From the NCBI RefSeq assembly GCF_013423485.1, contig NZ_JABFFR010000040.1, positions 1-64,000 of the forward strand: a stretch of DNA of 64,000 nt. The letters are read 5' to 3'. Both the position numbers and the translations under genes were made by a program. The notes beneath the pieces were generated by a model that worked only from the letters and a program-made list of their open reading frames with translations, was not told the DNA's origin and ran no database searches. The DNA is from Azospirillum oleiclasticum. GTDB lineage: Bacteria > Pseudomonadota > Alphaproteobacteria > Azospirillales > Azospirillaceae. Shown here one piece after another: positions 1 to 8,547 of the stretch. How positions within the stretch are numbered: position 1 is the first letter of the stretch; every line of letters starts with the position of its first letter.

Positions 1-321
1 CGCAACACCGGCCTGACGGTGGGCGCCCTGGCGGCGCAGGTCGGGGTGCCGGAATACCGGCTGCGCCGGCTGATCAACGGCCGGCTCGGGCACCGCAACT
101 TCGCCGCCTTCCTCAACGCGCACCGGCTGGAAGCCGCGGCGACCCGGCTCGCCGACGCCGCGCAGGCGCGCACACCCGTGCTGACCATCGCGCTCGATCT
201 GGGGTACGGCTCGATCGGCCCCTTCAACCGCGCCTTCCGCGCGCGCTTCGGCACCACCCCGACCGAGCACCGCCGCGCCGCGCTTGGCCGTACGCACTCG
301 GAAACCATCGCCGAAGACTGA
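1..321 (+). CDS. AraC-family transcriptional regulator, C-terminal part (5' end outside window)
   Basis: The open frame runs in from the left edge, so only the last 106 residues are visible. They form a typical AraC/XylS double helix-turn-helix: a first helix pair around LAAQVGVPEYRLRRLIN, then the second recognition unit with the family hallmark IALDLGYGSIGPFNRAFRA followed by FGTTPTEHRR. This part binds DNA. The sensory N-terminal half, and therefore the ligand, cannot be seen. The GTG at position 19 lies inside the domain and is not the real start. The next gene, an outer-membrane protein, follows 111 bp later on the same strand, but nothing shows that it is the target. Confidence 0.85.
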   Translation, partial: RNTGLTVGALAAQVGVPEYRLRRLINGRLGHRNFAAFLNAHRLEAAATRLADAAQARTPVLTIALDLGYGSIGPFNRAFRARFGTTPTEHRRAALGRTHSETIAED

Positions 322-329
322 AAAACCGC

Positions 330-347
330 GCCGATTCCGAAATCGGC
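330..347 (+). terminator. Short hairpin after the AraC gene
   Basis: A 7-bp perfect stem (330-336 with 341-347) with a 4-base loop lies just after the regulator's stop codon. There is no T-run after it, so it is at best a weak terminator or an RNA-stabilising 3' end. Confidence 0.25.
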
Positions 348-432
348 CAGACCACCGCCGAACCCGGCGAGACGGCCGCCGCGTTGCCGGCGCAGGAAGG
401 GCGCAACCAACGCGCCATCCGGAGCAACCGCC

Positions 433-1074
433 ATGCGCCTCGCCCTGCTCGCCTTCCTCCTCGTCTGCCTGCCGCTGGTCGGCGCCCTGTCCGAGGAACC
501 CCGTTTCCTGTCCCAGCCCTATGTCGCCGTGCGCGGCGGCTGGAGCAACCTGCGCGATATGCCCGTCGACTACCACCACGACGCCAAGCCCGACCGCGAC
601 ATCGGCTTCGACAACGGCTGGCTGGCCGGCCTCGCCGTCGGCACCCAGCCCCGCGACTGGCTGCGGGTGGAGCTGGAGCTGTCCCACCGCCAGCACGAGG
701 TGGCGCTGGTGATGCCCGGCTCGGGTGCCGGCGGCTCCGCCGGCGCCACCGCGGGCATGGTCAACGCCTATCTCGACATTCCCACCGGCGGCCGCTTCAC
801 GCCCTATTTCGGCATTGGCATCGGTGCGGCGTCCCTGGCGCAACAGGACGTACGCGCCGACGGCACGGTGTTCACCGACGACCGCTCCTGGGCCTTCGCC
901 TACCAGGCGATGGCGGGAGTCAGCGCGCGGCTCGCCCCGCTGTGGAGCAGCAGCCTGGAATACCGCTGGTTCGGCACCTCCTCCCCCGTCTTCAGCGACC
1001 GCGAGGGCTACTTCTACGACAGCGAGACCCGCGCGCACGCGCTGGTGGTCGGGGTGACGCGGTCGCTGTGGTGA
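433..1074 (+). CDS. Outer-membrane beta-barrel protein
   Basis: A 213-residue protein. It begins with a Sec signal peptide (charged MR, hydrophobic LALLAFLLVCLPLVGAL) and continues as alternating amphipathic strands rich in Gly and aromatic residues. Examples are YVAVRGGWSN, GWLAGLAVGT, FTPYFGIGIGAASLA, FAYQAMAGVSARL and SLEYRWFGT. It ends in a terminal strand with a C-terminal aromatic residue (VVGVTRSLW), the usual beta-barrel assembly signal. This is the layout of small eight-stranded OmpA/OmpW/Opa-type barrels. The start is supported by GGAG upstream of ATG 433. No specific function can be assigned; an adhesin, a small porin or a structural role are all possible. Confidence 0.75.
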   Translation: MRLALLAFLLVCLPLVGALSEEPRFLSQPYVAVRGGWSNLRDMPVDYHHDAKPDRDIGFDNGWLAGLAVGTQPRDWLRVELELSHRQHEVALVMPGSGAGGSAGATAGMVNAYLDIPTGGRFTPYFGIGIGAASLAQQDVRADGTVFTDDRSWAFAYQAMAGVSARLAPLWSSSLEYRWFGTSSPVFSDREGYFYDSETRAHALVVGVTRSLW

Positions 1075-1189
1075 TGTGACCGCCCATTCGCCCCCTCCCC
1101 GCCCGATCGGGGAAACCTCGTCCGGGACGGTTGCATCGCCCACCAACCCGCTTGCACCGCGCGCGCCGGATTGCTCTACTCCCGCGCAC

Positions 1190-1211
1190 CACGGTTCGCC
1201 TGCGAACCGTG
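1190..1211 (+). promoter_or_regulatory. Perfect 9-bp inverted repeat upstream of ppdK
   Basis: CACGGTTCG and CGAACCGTG are separated by 4 bases and lie 65 bp before the ppdK start. The repeat could be an operator for a dimeric regulator or a leader hairpin. There is no T-run, so a terminator is unlikely. Confidence 0.4.
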
Positions 1212-1275
1212 AACCGGCGGCGCGGCACCACGGGGGTGCGGCGCTGCGCGCGAGGATCCTCGAAGGGGAATCGAG

Positions 1276-3966
1276 ATGGCGAGCCAGGGCGAGAACAAGT
1301 GGGTCTACAGCTTCGGCGCGGGAAAGACCGAAGGCCGGGCGGACATGAAGAACCTGCTGGGCGGCAAGGGTGCCAATCTGGCCGAGATGGCCAACCTTGG
1401 TCTGCCCGTACCGCCGGGCTTCACCATCACCACCGAGGTCTGCACCTATTTCTACGCCAACGGCAAGAGCTATCCGCCCGAGCTGAAGGACCAGGTGGCC
1501 GCGGCGCTGGCTGCCATCGAGGAGGCGATGGGCGCCAGGTTCGGCGACCCGGCCAACCCGCTGCTGGTGTCGGTGCGCTCCGGCGCGCGGGCGTCCATGC
1601 CGGGCATGATGGACACGGTGCTGAACCTCGGCCTGAACGACATCACGGCGCAGGGCCTCGCCAAGCGCTCGGGCGATTCCCGCTTCGCCTTCGACAGCTA
1701 CCGCCGCTTCATCCAGATGTACTCGAACGTGGTGCTGGACGTCGATCACCACCACTTCGAGGACATACTTGAGAACGTCAAGCGCGACCGCAACCTGACG
1801 CTCGACACCGAGCTGTCCGCCGACGACTGGCAGACGGTGATCAAGGGCTACAAGAAGGTGGTCGAGGACGAGCTGGGCCGGCCCTTCCCGCAGGACCCGG
1901 AGGAGCAGCTGTGGGGCGCCATCGGCGCCGTCTTCGGCTCCTGGATGAACGCCCGCGCCAACACCTACCGCCGCCTGCACGACATCCCGGCGAGCTGGGG
2001 CACGGCGGTGAACGTGCAGTCCATGGTGTTCGGCAACATGGGCGACGACTGCGCCACCGGCGTGGCCTTCACCCGCAACCCGTCCACCGGCGAGAACGCC
2101 TTCTACGGCGAATACCTCGTCAACGCCCAGGGCGAGGACGTGGTGGCCGGCATCCGCACGCCCCAGCACCTGACCATCGCCGGCAAGCAGGCCAACCACT
2201 CCGACCTGCCCGCCATGGAAGAGGTGATGCCGGAGGTCTTCCATCAGCTCGACGCCGTGCGGCTGAAGCTGGAGCGGCACTACCGCGACATGCAGGACAT
2301 CGAGTTCACGGTGCAGCAGGGCACGCTGTTCATGCTGCAGACCCGCACCGGCAAGCGCACCGCGCCGGCCGCGCTGCGCATCGCGGTGGACATGGCGACC
2401 GAAGGTCTGATCGACCGCACCGAGGCGGTGAAGCGCATCGACCCGGCCTCGCTCGACCAGCTCCTGCACCCCACGCTCGACCCGAAGGCGGAGCGCACCG
2501 TGATCGCCAAGGGCCTGCCGGCCTCGCCGGGTGCCGCGTCCGGCAAGGTGATCTTCACCGCCGACGAGGCGGAGGCGCAGGCGGCGCTGGGCGAGGCGGT
2601 GATCCTCTGCCGCGTCGAGACCAGCCCCGAGGACATCCACGGCATGCACGCCGCCCAGGGCATCCTGACCACCCGCGGCGGCATGACCAGCCACGCGGCG
2701 GTCGTCGCCCGCGGCATGGGCCGCGCCTGCGTGTCGGGTGCCGGCGAGCTGCGCATCGACCACAAGGCCAAGACCATCATGGTGCGCAACGTCACCGTGA
2801 AGGAGGGTGACCTGATCACCATCGACGGCTCCACCGGCGAGGTGATGCTGGGTGCGGTCCCCACCATCCAGCCGGAACTGTCGGGCGACTTCGCCACGCT
2901 GATGGGCTGGGCCGACGGCCTGCGCCGGATGAAGGTGCGCACCAACGCCGAGACGCCGCTGGACGCCCGCACCGCCCGCAAGTTCGGGGCGGAGGGCATC
3001 GGGCTGTGCCGCACCGAGCACATGTTCTTCGACCCGGCCCGCATCCTGGCGGTGCGCGAGATGATCCTGGCCGAGGACGAGGCCGGGCGGCGCCGGGCGC
3101 TGGCCAAGCTGGAGCCGTTCCAGAAACAGGACTTCGTCGAGCTGTTCACCATCATGGCCGGGCTGCCGGTGACCATCCGCCTGCTCGACCCGCCGCTGCA
3201 CGAGTTCCTGCCCAAGACCGAGGAGGAGATGCGCGAGGTGGCCGAGGCCGCCGGCACCGACCTCCAGCGGGTGGAGCACCGCTCGCTCCAGCTCCACGAG
3301 ACCAACCCCATGCTGGGCCACCGCGGCTGCCGGCTGGGCATCACCTTCCCCGAGATCTACGAGATGCAGGCGCGCGCCATCTTCAGCGCGGCGGCCGAGG
3401 TCGCCAAGGGCGGCAATCCCGTGACCCCGGAGATCATGATCCCGCTGATCGCCACCCGGAAGGAGCTGGACATCCTGAAGGACGTGGTGGACCGCGCGGC
3501 CAAGGAGGTGTCCGCCGCCACCGGGCAGGAGCTGGACTATCTCGTCGGCACCATGATCGAGCTCCCGCGGGCCGCACTGCGCGCCGGCGAGATCGCCGAG
3601 ACGGCGGAGTTCTTCAGCTTCGGCACCAACGACCTGACCCAGACCGCCTTCGGCATCAGCCGTGACGACTCGGCGAGCTTCCTGCCCGACTACCAGCGCC
3701 AGGGCATCCTGGAGCATGACCCGTTCGCCACGCTGGACGCCGACGGGGTGGGCGAGCTGATGAAGCTGGGTGCCGAGCGCGGGCGGGCCGTGCGGCCCGG
3801 CCTGAAGCTCGGCATCTGCGGCGAGCATGGCGGCGACCCGGCCTCCATCACCATCTGCGAGGCGGTCGGGCTCGACTATGTCTCCTGCTCGCCCTACCGC
3901 GTGCCGATCGCCCGGCTGGCGGCGGCCCAGGCGGCGCTGGCGTCGGACACCGTCAAGCGCGACTGA
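1276..3966 (+). CDS. ppdK: Pyruvate, phosphate dikinase
   Basis: An 896-residue protein, the normal size for PPDK. The enzyme interconverts pyruvate + ATP + Pi and PEP + AMP + PPi in the cytoplasm and can serve gluconeogenesis or PPi-linked glycolysis. The N-terminal ATP-grasp part begins KWVYSFGAGKTEGRADMKNLLGG-like and continues with GLPVPPGFTITTE. The central swivelling domain carries the phospho-histidine motif TRGGMTSHAAVVARGMG (His473). The C-terminal PEP-binding TIM barrel shows GIGLCRTEHMFF, GHRGCRLG, FGTNDLTQTAFG and GICGEHGGDP. GAAGGGGA lies upstream of the ATG. It is a single-gene unit closed by a strong terminator. Confidence 0.98.
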   Translation: MASQGENKWVYSFGAGKTEGRADMKNLLGGKGANLAEMANLGLPVPPGFTITTEVCTYFYANGKSYPPELKDQVAAALAAIEEAMGARFGDPANPLLVSVRSGARASMPGMMDTVLNLGLNDITAQGLAKRSGDSRFAFDSYRRFIQMYSNVVLDVDHHHFEDILENVKRDRNLTLDTELSADDWQTVIKGYKKVVEDELGRPFPQDPEEQLWGAIGAVFGSWMNARANTYRRLHDIPASWGTAVNVQSMVFGNMGDDCATGVAFTRNPSTGENAFYGEYLVNAQGEDVVAGIRTPQHLTIAGKQANHSDLPAMEEVMPEVFHQLDAVRLKLERHYRDMQDIEFTVQQGTLFMLQTRTGKRTAPAALRIAVDMATEGLIDRTEAVKRIDPASLDQLLHPTLDPKAERTVIAKGLPASPGAASGKVIFTADEAEAQAALGEAVILCRVETSPEDIHGMHAAQGILTTRGGMTSHAAVVARGMGRACVSGAGELRIDHKAKTIMVRNVTVKEGDLITIDGSTGEVMLGAVPTIQPELSGDFATLMGWADGLRRMKVRTNAETPLDARTARKFGAEGIGLCRTEHMFFDPARILAVREMILAEDEAGRRRALAKLEPFQKQDFVELFTIMAGLPVTIRLLDPPLHEFLPKTEEEMREVAEAAGTDLQRVEHRSLQLHETNPMLGHRGCRLGITFPEIYEMQARAIFSAAAEVAKGGNPVTPEIMIPLIATRKELDILKDVVDRAAKEVSAATGQELDYLVGTMIELPRAALRAGEIAETAEFFSFGTNDLTQTAFGISRDDSASFLPDYQRQGILEHDPFATLDADGVGELMKLGAERGRAVRPGLKLGICGEHGGDPASITICEAVGLDYVSCSPYRVPIARLAAAQAALASDTVKRD

Positions 3967-4000
3967 TTGCCGCTCTCACCCGCGCCACGTCCATTTGATG

Positions 4001-4042
4001 CGCGCGTCCGGTCACCTGCGACCGGACGCGCGTTTCGTCTTT
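4001..4042 (+). terminator. Rho-independent terminator of ppdK
   Basis: A perfect 13-bp GC-rich stem (4001-4013 with 4020-4032) with a 6-base loop is followed by a T-rich tail (TTTCGTCTTTAT). It sits 35 bp after the ppdK stop, and is the clearest intrinsic terminator in the window. Confidence 0.9.
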
Positions 4043-4075
4043 ATGGGATAGGCTGTATATTATTCTATAGCGTTC
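4043..4075 (+). promoter_or_regulatory. AT-rich patch, candidate promoter of the hemerythrin gene
   Basis: A sharp AT-rich island directly after the ppdK terminator contains TATATT (4056-4061) and TCTATA (4064-4069), either of which could be a -10 box. No convincing -35 element is visible. It is placed about 60-75 bp before the hemerythrin start. Confidence 0.3.
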
Positions 4076-4132
4076 GAATGAAAAACACGGCTGGCCGCGC
4101 CCGCGGCCGGTGACGCCGGCAGGAGAACGGCG

Positions 4133-4558
4133 ATGCGCCACCTTGTGATGGATTGGGGCGAGTCCTTCGACGTCGGCGACCCGGTCATCGACCACGAACA
4201 CCGCATGCTCCTCGACCTCTTCCGCAGTCTGGCCGAACCCGAGGCACCGACTGACACCGCCACCCTCCGCGCACGGCTCGACGAGCTGGTGGCGCTCGCC
4301 TGCCAGCATTTCGACCACGAGGACGCTCTGATGCGCCGGCTCCACTATCCGGGCATCCGGGAACACCAGGAGGAGCACGACGCGCTTCTGGAGCAGCTCA
4401 ACAAGTACATCGCGCTGCTCGACGAGGCCCCGGACCCACCGCCGGTCTCCGGCATCGTGGAGTTCGTGGGGCTGTGGGTGCTCGACCACATCGACCGCGA
4501 GGACCGGAAACTCAGCGCCTTCCTGGCGGGAACCATCGGGCTGGCGGTACCGGCGTGA
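4133..4558 (+). CDS. Bacteriohemerythrin (single-domain)
   Basis: A 141-residue four-helix-bundle protein with a complete di-iron ligand set: DHEH near residues 20-23, HxxHE at His58/His61/Glu62, HxxxH at His77/His81, and a final His118-x4-Asp123. Single-domain bacteriohemerythrins bind O2 reversibly and are thought to store, deliver or sense oxygen in microaerophilic, motile bacteria. An AGGAG precedes the ATG by 7 bases. The gene stands alone between the ppdK terminator and the convergent cold-shock gene. No output domain is fused, so a carrier or buffer role is more likely than direct signalling. Confidence 0.93.
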   Translation: MRHLVMDWGESFDVGDPVIDHEHRMLLDLFRSLAEPEAPTDTATLRARLDELVALACQHFDHEDALMRRLHYPGIREHQEEHDALLEQLNKYIALLDEAPDPPPVSGIVEFVGLWVLDHIDREDRKLSAFLAGTIGLAVPA

Positions 4559-4574
4559 CGCCGCCAGCCCATCC

Positions 4575-5102
4575 TCACAGGAACGCCACCCACACCGCCT
4601 CCCGCCCACGCAGCGCATCCCGCACGCGCATGGTCACGCGCTGGCCGGTGTCGAGCGCGCCGAGCCGGCAGCGGCGCAGCACGCTCTTGTGCACGAACAC
4701 GTCCTTGCCGCCGTCGTCCGCCAGCACGAAGCCGAAACCCTTGTCGGGCTTGTACCACTTCACCGTGCCGGTCAGCTCCTGACCCGGCGGCGGTGCGTCG
4801 GGACCGGGGGCAACCGCGCCCGAATCCAGGACCTCCAGAAGCTGTTCGACCTGCGCGCCGCGCGGGCCGGGAACGAGGCGGCACAGCACCTCCGCCCCGT
4901 CGGCGATGGCATGCAGACCGGCGCGGTTGAGCACGGCGATGTGCAGGAAGGCGTCGCGGGAACCGTCCAGCGGCGACACGAAGCCGAAGCCGCGGGCCGG
5001 GTCGAACCACTTCACGCGGGCGCGCACCTCCACACCCGTTTCGGGGCCCACACCCGGGTCGCCGGCGGTGGTATCCGGGTGGTTCCGGTCAGAGCGCTGC
5101 AT
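4575..5102 (-). CDS. Double cold-shock-domain protein
   Basis: A 175-residue protein with two tandem CSD OB-folds. The first (about residues 26-92) shows ARVKWFDPARGFGFVSP and DAFLHIAVL. The second (about 110-172) shows GTVKWYKPDKGFGFVLADDG and DVFVHKSVL. These are the RNP1/RNP2 nucleic-acid-binding motifs. They are linked by a Pro/Gly-rich stretch. Two-domain CSD proteins of this size are common in alphaproteobacteria and bind single-stranded RNA/DNA as chaperones or antiterminators. ATG 5102 is chosen because GGGAGG lies about 10 bases upstream of it; an in-frame start at 5150 would add 16 residues without a better RBS. Confidence 0.92.
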   Translation of the reverse strand: MQRSDRNHPDTTAGDPGVGPETGVEVRARVKWFDPARGFGFVSPLDGSRDAFLHIAVLNRAGLHAIADGAEVLCRLVPGPRGAQVEQLLEVLDSGAVAPGPDAPPPGQELTGTVKWYKPDKGFGFVLADDGGKDVFVHKSVLRRCRLGALDTGQRVTMRVRDALRGREAVWVAFL

Positions 5103-5162
5103 GGGTCCGATCCCTCCCTTCCCGCAGAACCGGCACCCGATGGTACCCACATCCGGAGAAGG

Positions 5163-5260
5163 GACTCCAGCGCAATTTTGTTACTCTCTCAAAGGCTTGT
5201 TTTCATCCGCGCATCCGATCATCTCTAATAAGGGAAACAAAAGAGACGGGGTGCCGTACA
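5163..5260. promoter_or_regulatory. AT-rich divergent promoter region between the cold-shock gene and fadD
   Basis: The only stretch for several kb with runs such as CAATTTTGTTA, GGCTTGTTTTCAT and CTCTAATAAGGGAAACAAAAG. It separates two divergent genes, so promoters for both probably lie here. No individual -35/-10 pair can be assigned with confidence. Confidence 0.3.
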
Positions 5261-5283
5261 CCCCGGACCAGGGAGAAACCATC

Positions 5284-6996
5284 ATGGGCGACGCTTCGAC
5301 GATGCACCGTTCACACCCGTGGGACCGCATCTATCCCGACGACGTGGACTGGCACGCGCCGATCGCGGCCCGGCCGGTGCCGGCGCTGCTGGACGACTCG
5401 GCCGCTCGCTACGCCGACCGGCCTTTCCTGGATTTCCTGGGCAAGCGCTGGACCTACGCCGCCGTGGCGCGGGAGGTCGATCAGGTGGCGGCGGGGCTGC
5501 AGCGGATCGGCGTGGGCAAGGGCGACCGGGTCGGGCTGTTCCTGCCCAACACACCCTATTTCGTGATCGCCTATTACGCCGTGCTGAAGGCCGGCGGCAC
5601 CGTGGTGAACTTCAACCCGCTCTACGCGGACCGCGAGATCCGGCACCAGATCGCCGATTCCGGCGTGACGCTGATGGTGACGCTGGACCTGAAGCTGCTC
5701 TACGACAAGCTGGCCCCCATGCTGGGCACCACGACGCTGAAACGTCTGGTCATCGGCCGCATGGCGGACATCCTGCCCTTCCCCAAGAACTGGCTGTTCC
5801 CCATCGCCAAGCGGGCGGAGGTGGCGAGCATTCCGCAGGACGAGCGTCACGTGCGCTGGTCGGCCCTGCGCTCGGGCGCCGGGCATCCGGCACCGGTCGC
5901 CATCGACCCGGCCACGGACGTGGCGGTGCTGCAATACACCGGCGGCACCACCGGCGTGCCCAAGGGCGCCATGCTGACCCACGCCAACCTGACCGCCAAC
6001 ACCGAGCAGGCGGCGCTGTGGTTCCCCGGCGCCCGGCCGGGGCAGGAGCGGATGCTGGGCGTGCTGCCCTTCTTCCATGTCTTCGCCATGACCGCGGTGA
6101 TGAACTTCGCGGTCCGGCTGGGGGCGGAGATCGTGCTGCTGCCGCGCTTCGACCTGACCCAGGTGATGGAGACGATCGACGCGAAGAAGCCGACGCTGTT
6201 CCCCGCGGTGCCCACCATCTACACCGCCATCAACCACCGGACGGACCTGGCGAAGTACGACCTGTCCTCGATCCGCTACTGCATCTCCGGCGGGGCGCCG
6301 CTGCCGGTGGAGGTGCGCGAGGCCTTCATCCGGCTGACCGGCTGCACGCTGGTGGAGGGTTACGGCCTGACCGAGTCGGCGCCGATCGCCACCTGCAACC
6401 CGGCCAAGGGTGCGAACAAGGCGGGGTCCATCGGGCTGCCGCTGCCCGGCACGGTGGTCGAGATCGTCAGCCTGGAGGACCGCAACAGCGTCCTGCCCAC
6501 CGGCGAGAAGGGGGAGGTCTGCATCCGCGGCCCGCAGGTGATGAAAGGCTACTGGAACCGCCCGCAGGAAACCGCCGAGGTGCTGGAGGGCGGGCGGCTG
6601 CACACCGGCGATGTCGGCATCATGGACGAGGATGGCTACGTCGCCATTGTTGATCGCATCAAGGACATGATCCTGTGCAGCGGCTTCAACGTCTACCCCC
6701 GCAACGTGGAGGAGGCGATCTACCTGCACCCGGCGGTGGACGAATGCGTGGTCGCCGGCCTGCCGGACGACTACCGCGGCCAGACCGTGAAGGCCTACAT
6801 CAAGCTGGCCGACGGGCAGAGCCTGACGAAGGAGGATCTGACCGCCTTCCTAAAGGACAAGCTCTCCCCCATCGAGATGCCCAAGCAGGTGGAGTTCCGT
6901 GACCAGTTGCCCAAGACCATGATCGGCAAGCTGTCCCGCAAGGCCTTGCTGGACGAGGAGGAGGCGCGCCGGCAGCAGGAGGGAAAGGCCGCGTGA
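5284..6996 (+). CDS. fadD: Long-chain fatty-acid-CoA ligase
   Basis: A 570-residue AMP-forming acyl-CoA synthetase. It activates long-chain fatty acids with ATP and CoA at the inner membrane for beta-oxidation or lipid synthesis. The adenylation P-loop is YTGGTTGVPKGAMLTH. Other motifs are the gate region LPFFHVFAMT, EGYGLTESAP, LHTGDVGIMDEDGY, DRIKDMILCSGFNVYP and the C-terminal lysine motif LPKTMIGKLSRKAL. ATG 5284 follows a GGGAGAAACC ribosome site; the frame stays open further upstream, but across the opposite-strand cold-shock gene. The stop overlaps the next gene's GTG by 4 bp. Confidence 0.96.
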   Translation: MGDASTMHRSHPWDRIYPDDVDWHAPIAARPVPALLDDSAARYADRPFLDFLGKRWTYAAVAREVDQVAAGLQRIGVGKGDRVGLFLPNTPYFVIAYYAVLKAGGTVVNFNPLYADREIRHQIADSGVTLMVTLDLKLLYDKLAPMLGTTTLKRLVIGRMADILPFPKNWLFPIAKRAEVASIPQDERHVRWSALRSGAGHPAPVAIDPATDVAVLQYTGGTTGVPKGAMLTHANLTANTEQAALWFPGARPGQERMLGVLPFFHVFAMTAVMNFAVRLGAEIVLLPRFDLTQVMETIDAKKPTLFPAVPTIYTAINHRTDLAKYDLSSIRYCISGGAPLPVEVREAFIRLTGCTLVEGYGLTESAPIATCNPAKGANKAGSIGLPLPGTVVEIVSLEDRNSVLPTGEKGEVCIRGPQVMKGYWNRPQETAEVLEGGRLHTGDVGIMDEDGYVAIVDRIKDMILCSGFNVYPRNVEEAIYLHPAVDECVVAGLPDDYRGQTVKAYIKLADGQSLTKEDLTAFLKDKLSPIEMPKQVEFRDQLPKTMIGKLSRKALLDEEEARRQQEGKAA

Positions 6997-7247
6997 GCGA
7001 ACCCTCCCCGACCGAACCGACCGATCTGAACGAACCGACCGACGGGGACCGCGCCGCCAAACGGCGGTTGAGGGGGTTCCTCAACCATCTGCTCGCCTAT
7101 TTCGCCGTGTTGGTGGTGATCGTGCCGGTCAATGCCTGGCTGGCGCCGCAGACCCCGTGGTTCCTGCTGGTGATGGTCGGCTGGGGCGCGCCGCTGGCGC
7201 TGCACGCGGCCTATGCCATGGGGCTGATCGGGCGCGGGCGGGGCTGA
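6993..7247 (+). CDS. Small 2TM-domain membrane protein
   Basis: An 84-residue protein. A hydrophilic Thr/Pro/Glu-rich head (about 22 residues) is followed by RGFLNHLLAYFAVLVVIVPV and a second segment around TPWFLLVMVGWGAPLALHAAY. These form a helical hairpin with the short arginine/histidine-flanked helices of the 2TM domain family. The GTG start overlaps the fadD stop (GTGA), so translation is coupled. No function is known for the family; in other bacteria the domain is often attached to histidine kinases. Confidence 0.75.
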   Translation: MSEPSPTEPTDLNEPTDGDRAAKRRLRGFLNHLLAYFAVLVVIVPVNAWLAPQTPWFLLVMVGWGAPLALHAAYAMGLIGRGRG

Positions 7248-7258
7248 GGACGGCGACG

Positions 7259-7549
7259 ATGGACGGGGAACGGCGCAAGGCGGTGCGGGCGGTGATCGCC
7301 GGGCGGGTCCAGGGGGTCTGGTACCGCGGCTGGACGGTCGAGACGGCGGTCGGGCTGGGGCTGTCCGGCTGGGTGCGCAACCGCTCGGACGGCACGGTGG
7401 AGGCGCTGTTCGCCGGGCCCGCGGAGGCTGTCGACCGGATGGTCGAGGCCTGCCGCCGCGGCCCGCCGGCGGCCGTGGTGCGCGACGTGGCGACCGAGCC
7501 CGCCGCCGATCCGGGACCGGGGCGGTTCGAGCAGCGGCCGACCCATTAG
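7259..7549 (+). CDS. acyP: Acylphosphatase
   Basis: A 96-residue protein with the family fingerprint: RAVIAGRVQGVWYRGWTVE contains the phosphate-binding loop and its catalytic arginine. LSGWVRNRSDGTVEALFAGP supplies the catalytic asparagine (WVRN) and the beta-alpha-beta ferredoxin-like core. It hydrolyses carboxyl-phosphate bonds such as those of acetyl- or carbamoyl-phosphate. It lies 11 bp after the 2TM gene in what looks like one transcript with fadD. ATG 7259 gives the standard family length. Confidence 0.93.
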   Translation: MDGERRKAVRAVIAGRVQGVWYRGWTVETAVGLGLSGWVRNRSDGTVEALFAGPAEAVDRMVEACRRGPPAAVVRDVATEPAADPGPGRFEQRPTH

Positions 7550-7593
7550 GCTTCCGTTAGGGCCCATGACCTAGTCTGATTGTTTCGCATTGG

Positions 7594-8547
7594 ATGCCGG
7601 TGGAGGCGGTCGTGATCGGAACGGACCTCGGGACCGTCAAGGACATGCTGGCAAAGGCCTTCACCCGCGCCGCCGACGCCAAGACGAAGGCCGAGGGCAG
7701 GGCCTCGGCCGACGTGAAGGCCAGCGAATCGGCCCCGCGCAAGGACGCCTCCGACCCCGCCTTCCTGCTCAGCGCCAGCCTCGAGGACCTGACCGGCCGG
7801 CTGCGCGACATGAGCAAGGGCGCCAGCGACCGCGCCAAGGACGGCGTGTCGCGCGCCGACGACGCGCTGTCGCGGATGCAGGGCATCGCCGACTTCACGG
7901 AGGAGTTCGCCAAGCAGCTCGACGGCGTCATGCAGGCGATGGAGCGCGACCTGGGCCGCCTGCTCGAAGCATTCGGCATGGACGAGGAGTCCCGCAAGGA
8001 AGCCCTGAAGGGCTTCCGCAGCCGCTTCGGCGACGAGGAGAAGGCCAACGTCATCGCCGCCGCCCAGGAGCAGCGCCAGTCGGAGACCCTGTCGGTCGAG
8101 GCGAAGAACATCGAGCTGACCATCGAGCACGAGGGCAAGTCGCTCACCATCACCTACGACAGCGCGTCGCTGGATCTGGCCCGTTCCGAGTCGCAGACCA
8201 GCGTGATCACCAACGGGCGCAGCACCGTGCTGTCGGGCAGCAGCAGCGACACCCGGGTCAACGCCGAGAGCCAGGGGCTGACCGTGGACGCCAAGGGCTT
8301 CACCGAGGAGGAACTGTCCGGCCTGATGAAGCATCTGGGCTCGGCGTTGAAGGACGGCACGCTGGACGACGCCATGGAAGGGCTGGCCCGGCTGTCCGCC
8401 AGCTCCAAGCGCGGGGATGGGGAGGGCGTGACGCTGTCGCTCGACCTGTCGGCCGCCATCAAGACCGCCTTCGGCGCCGGCAAGCCCGACGCCGCCACCG
8501 AGCCCGCAGCGACCCCGGCCACGGCGGGGGTCAGCATCCTGGCGTGA
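7594..8547 (+). CDS. Unassigned alpha-helical / beta C-terminal protein
   Basis: I do not recognise a named family in these 317 residues. The N-terminal half is charged and Ala/Lys/Asp-rich, with predicted amphipathic helices (LTGRLRDMSKGASDRAKDG, DFTEEFAKQLDGVMQAMERD). The middle is beta-like with alternating hydrophobics (IELTIEHEGKSLTITYDSAS). The end has FTEEELSGLMKHLGSALKD, a helix resembling repeat modules in secreted or flagellum-associated proteins. There is no signal peptide or membrane helix. Its stop overlaps the next gene by 1 base, so the two are probably co-translated. ATG 7594 is the only start that keeps the charged N-terminus; an ATG-like GTG at 7612 is possible. Confidence 0.7.
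   Translation: MPVEAVVIGTDLGTVKDMLAKAFTRAADAKTKAEGRASADVKASESAPRKDASDPAFLLSASLEDLTGRLRDMSKGASDRAKDGVSRADDALSRMQGIADFTEEFAKQLDGVMQAMERDLGRLLEAFGMDEESRKEALKGFRSRFGDEEKANVIAAAQEQRQSETLSVEAKNIELTIEHEGKSLTITYDSASLDLARSESQTSVITNGRSTVLSGSSSDTRVNAESQGLTVDAKGFTEEELSGLMKHLGSALKDGTLDDAMEGLARLSASSKRGDGEGVTLSLDLSAAIKTAFGAGKPDAATEPAATPATAGVSILA

Noticed and set aside
4906..5283. Extended fadD start upstream of ATG 5284
   Set aside because: The extra residues overlap the opposite-strand cold-shock gene and do not match acyl-CoA ligases; ATG 5284 has a clear ribosome site.
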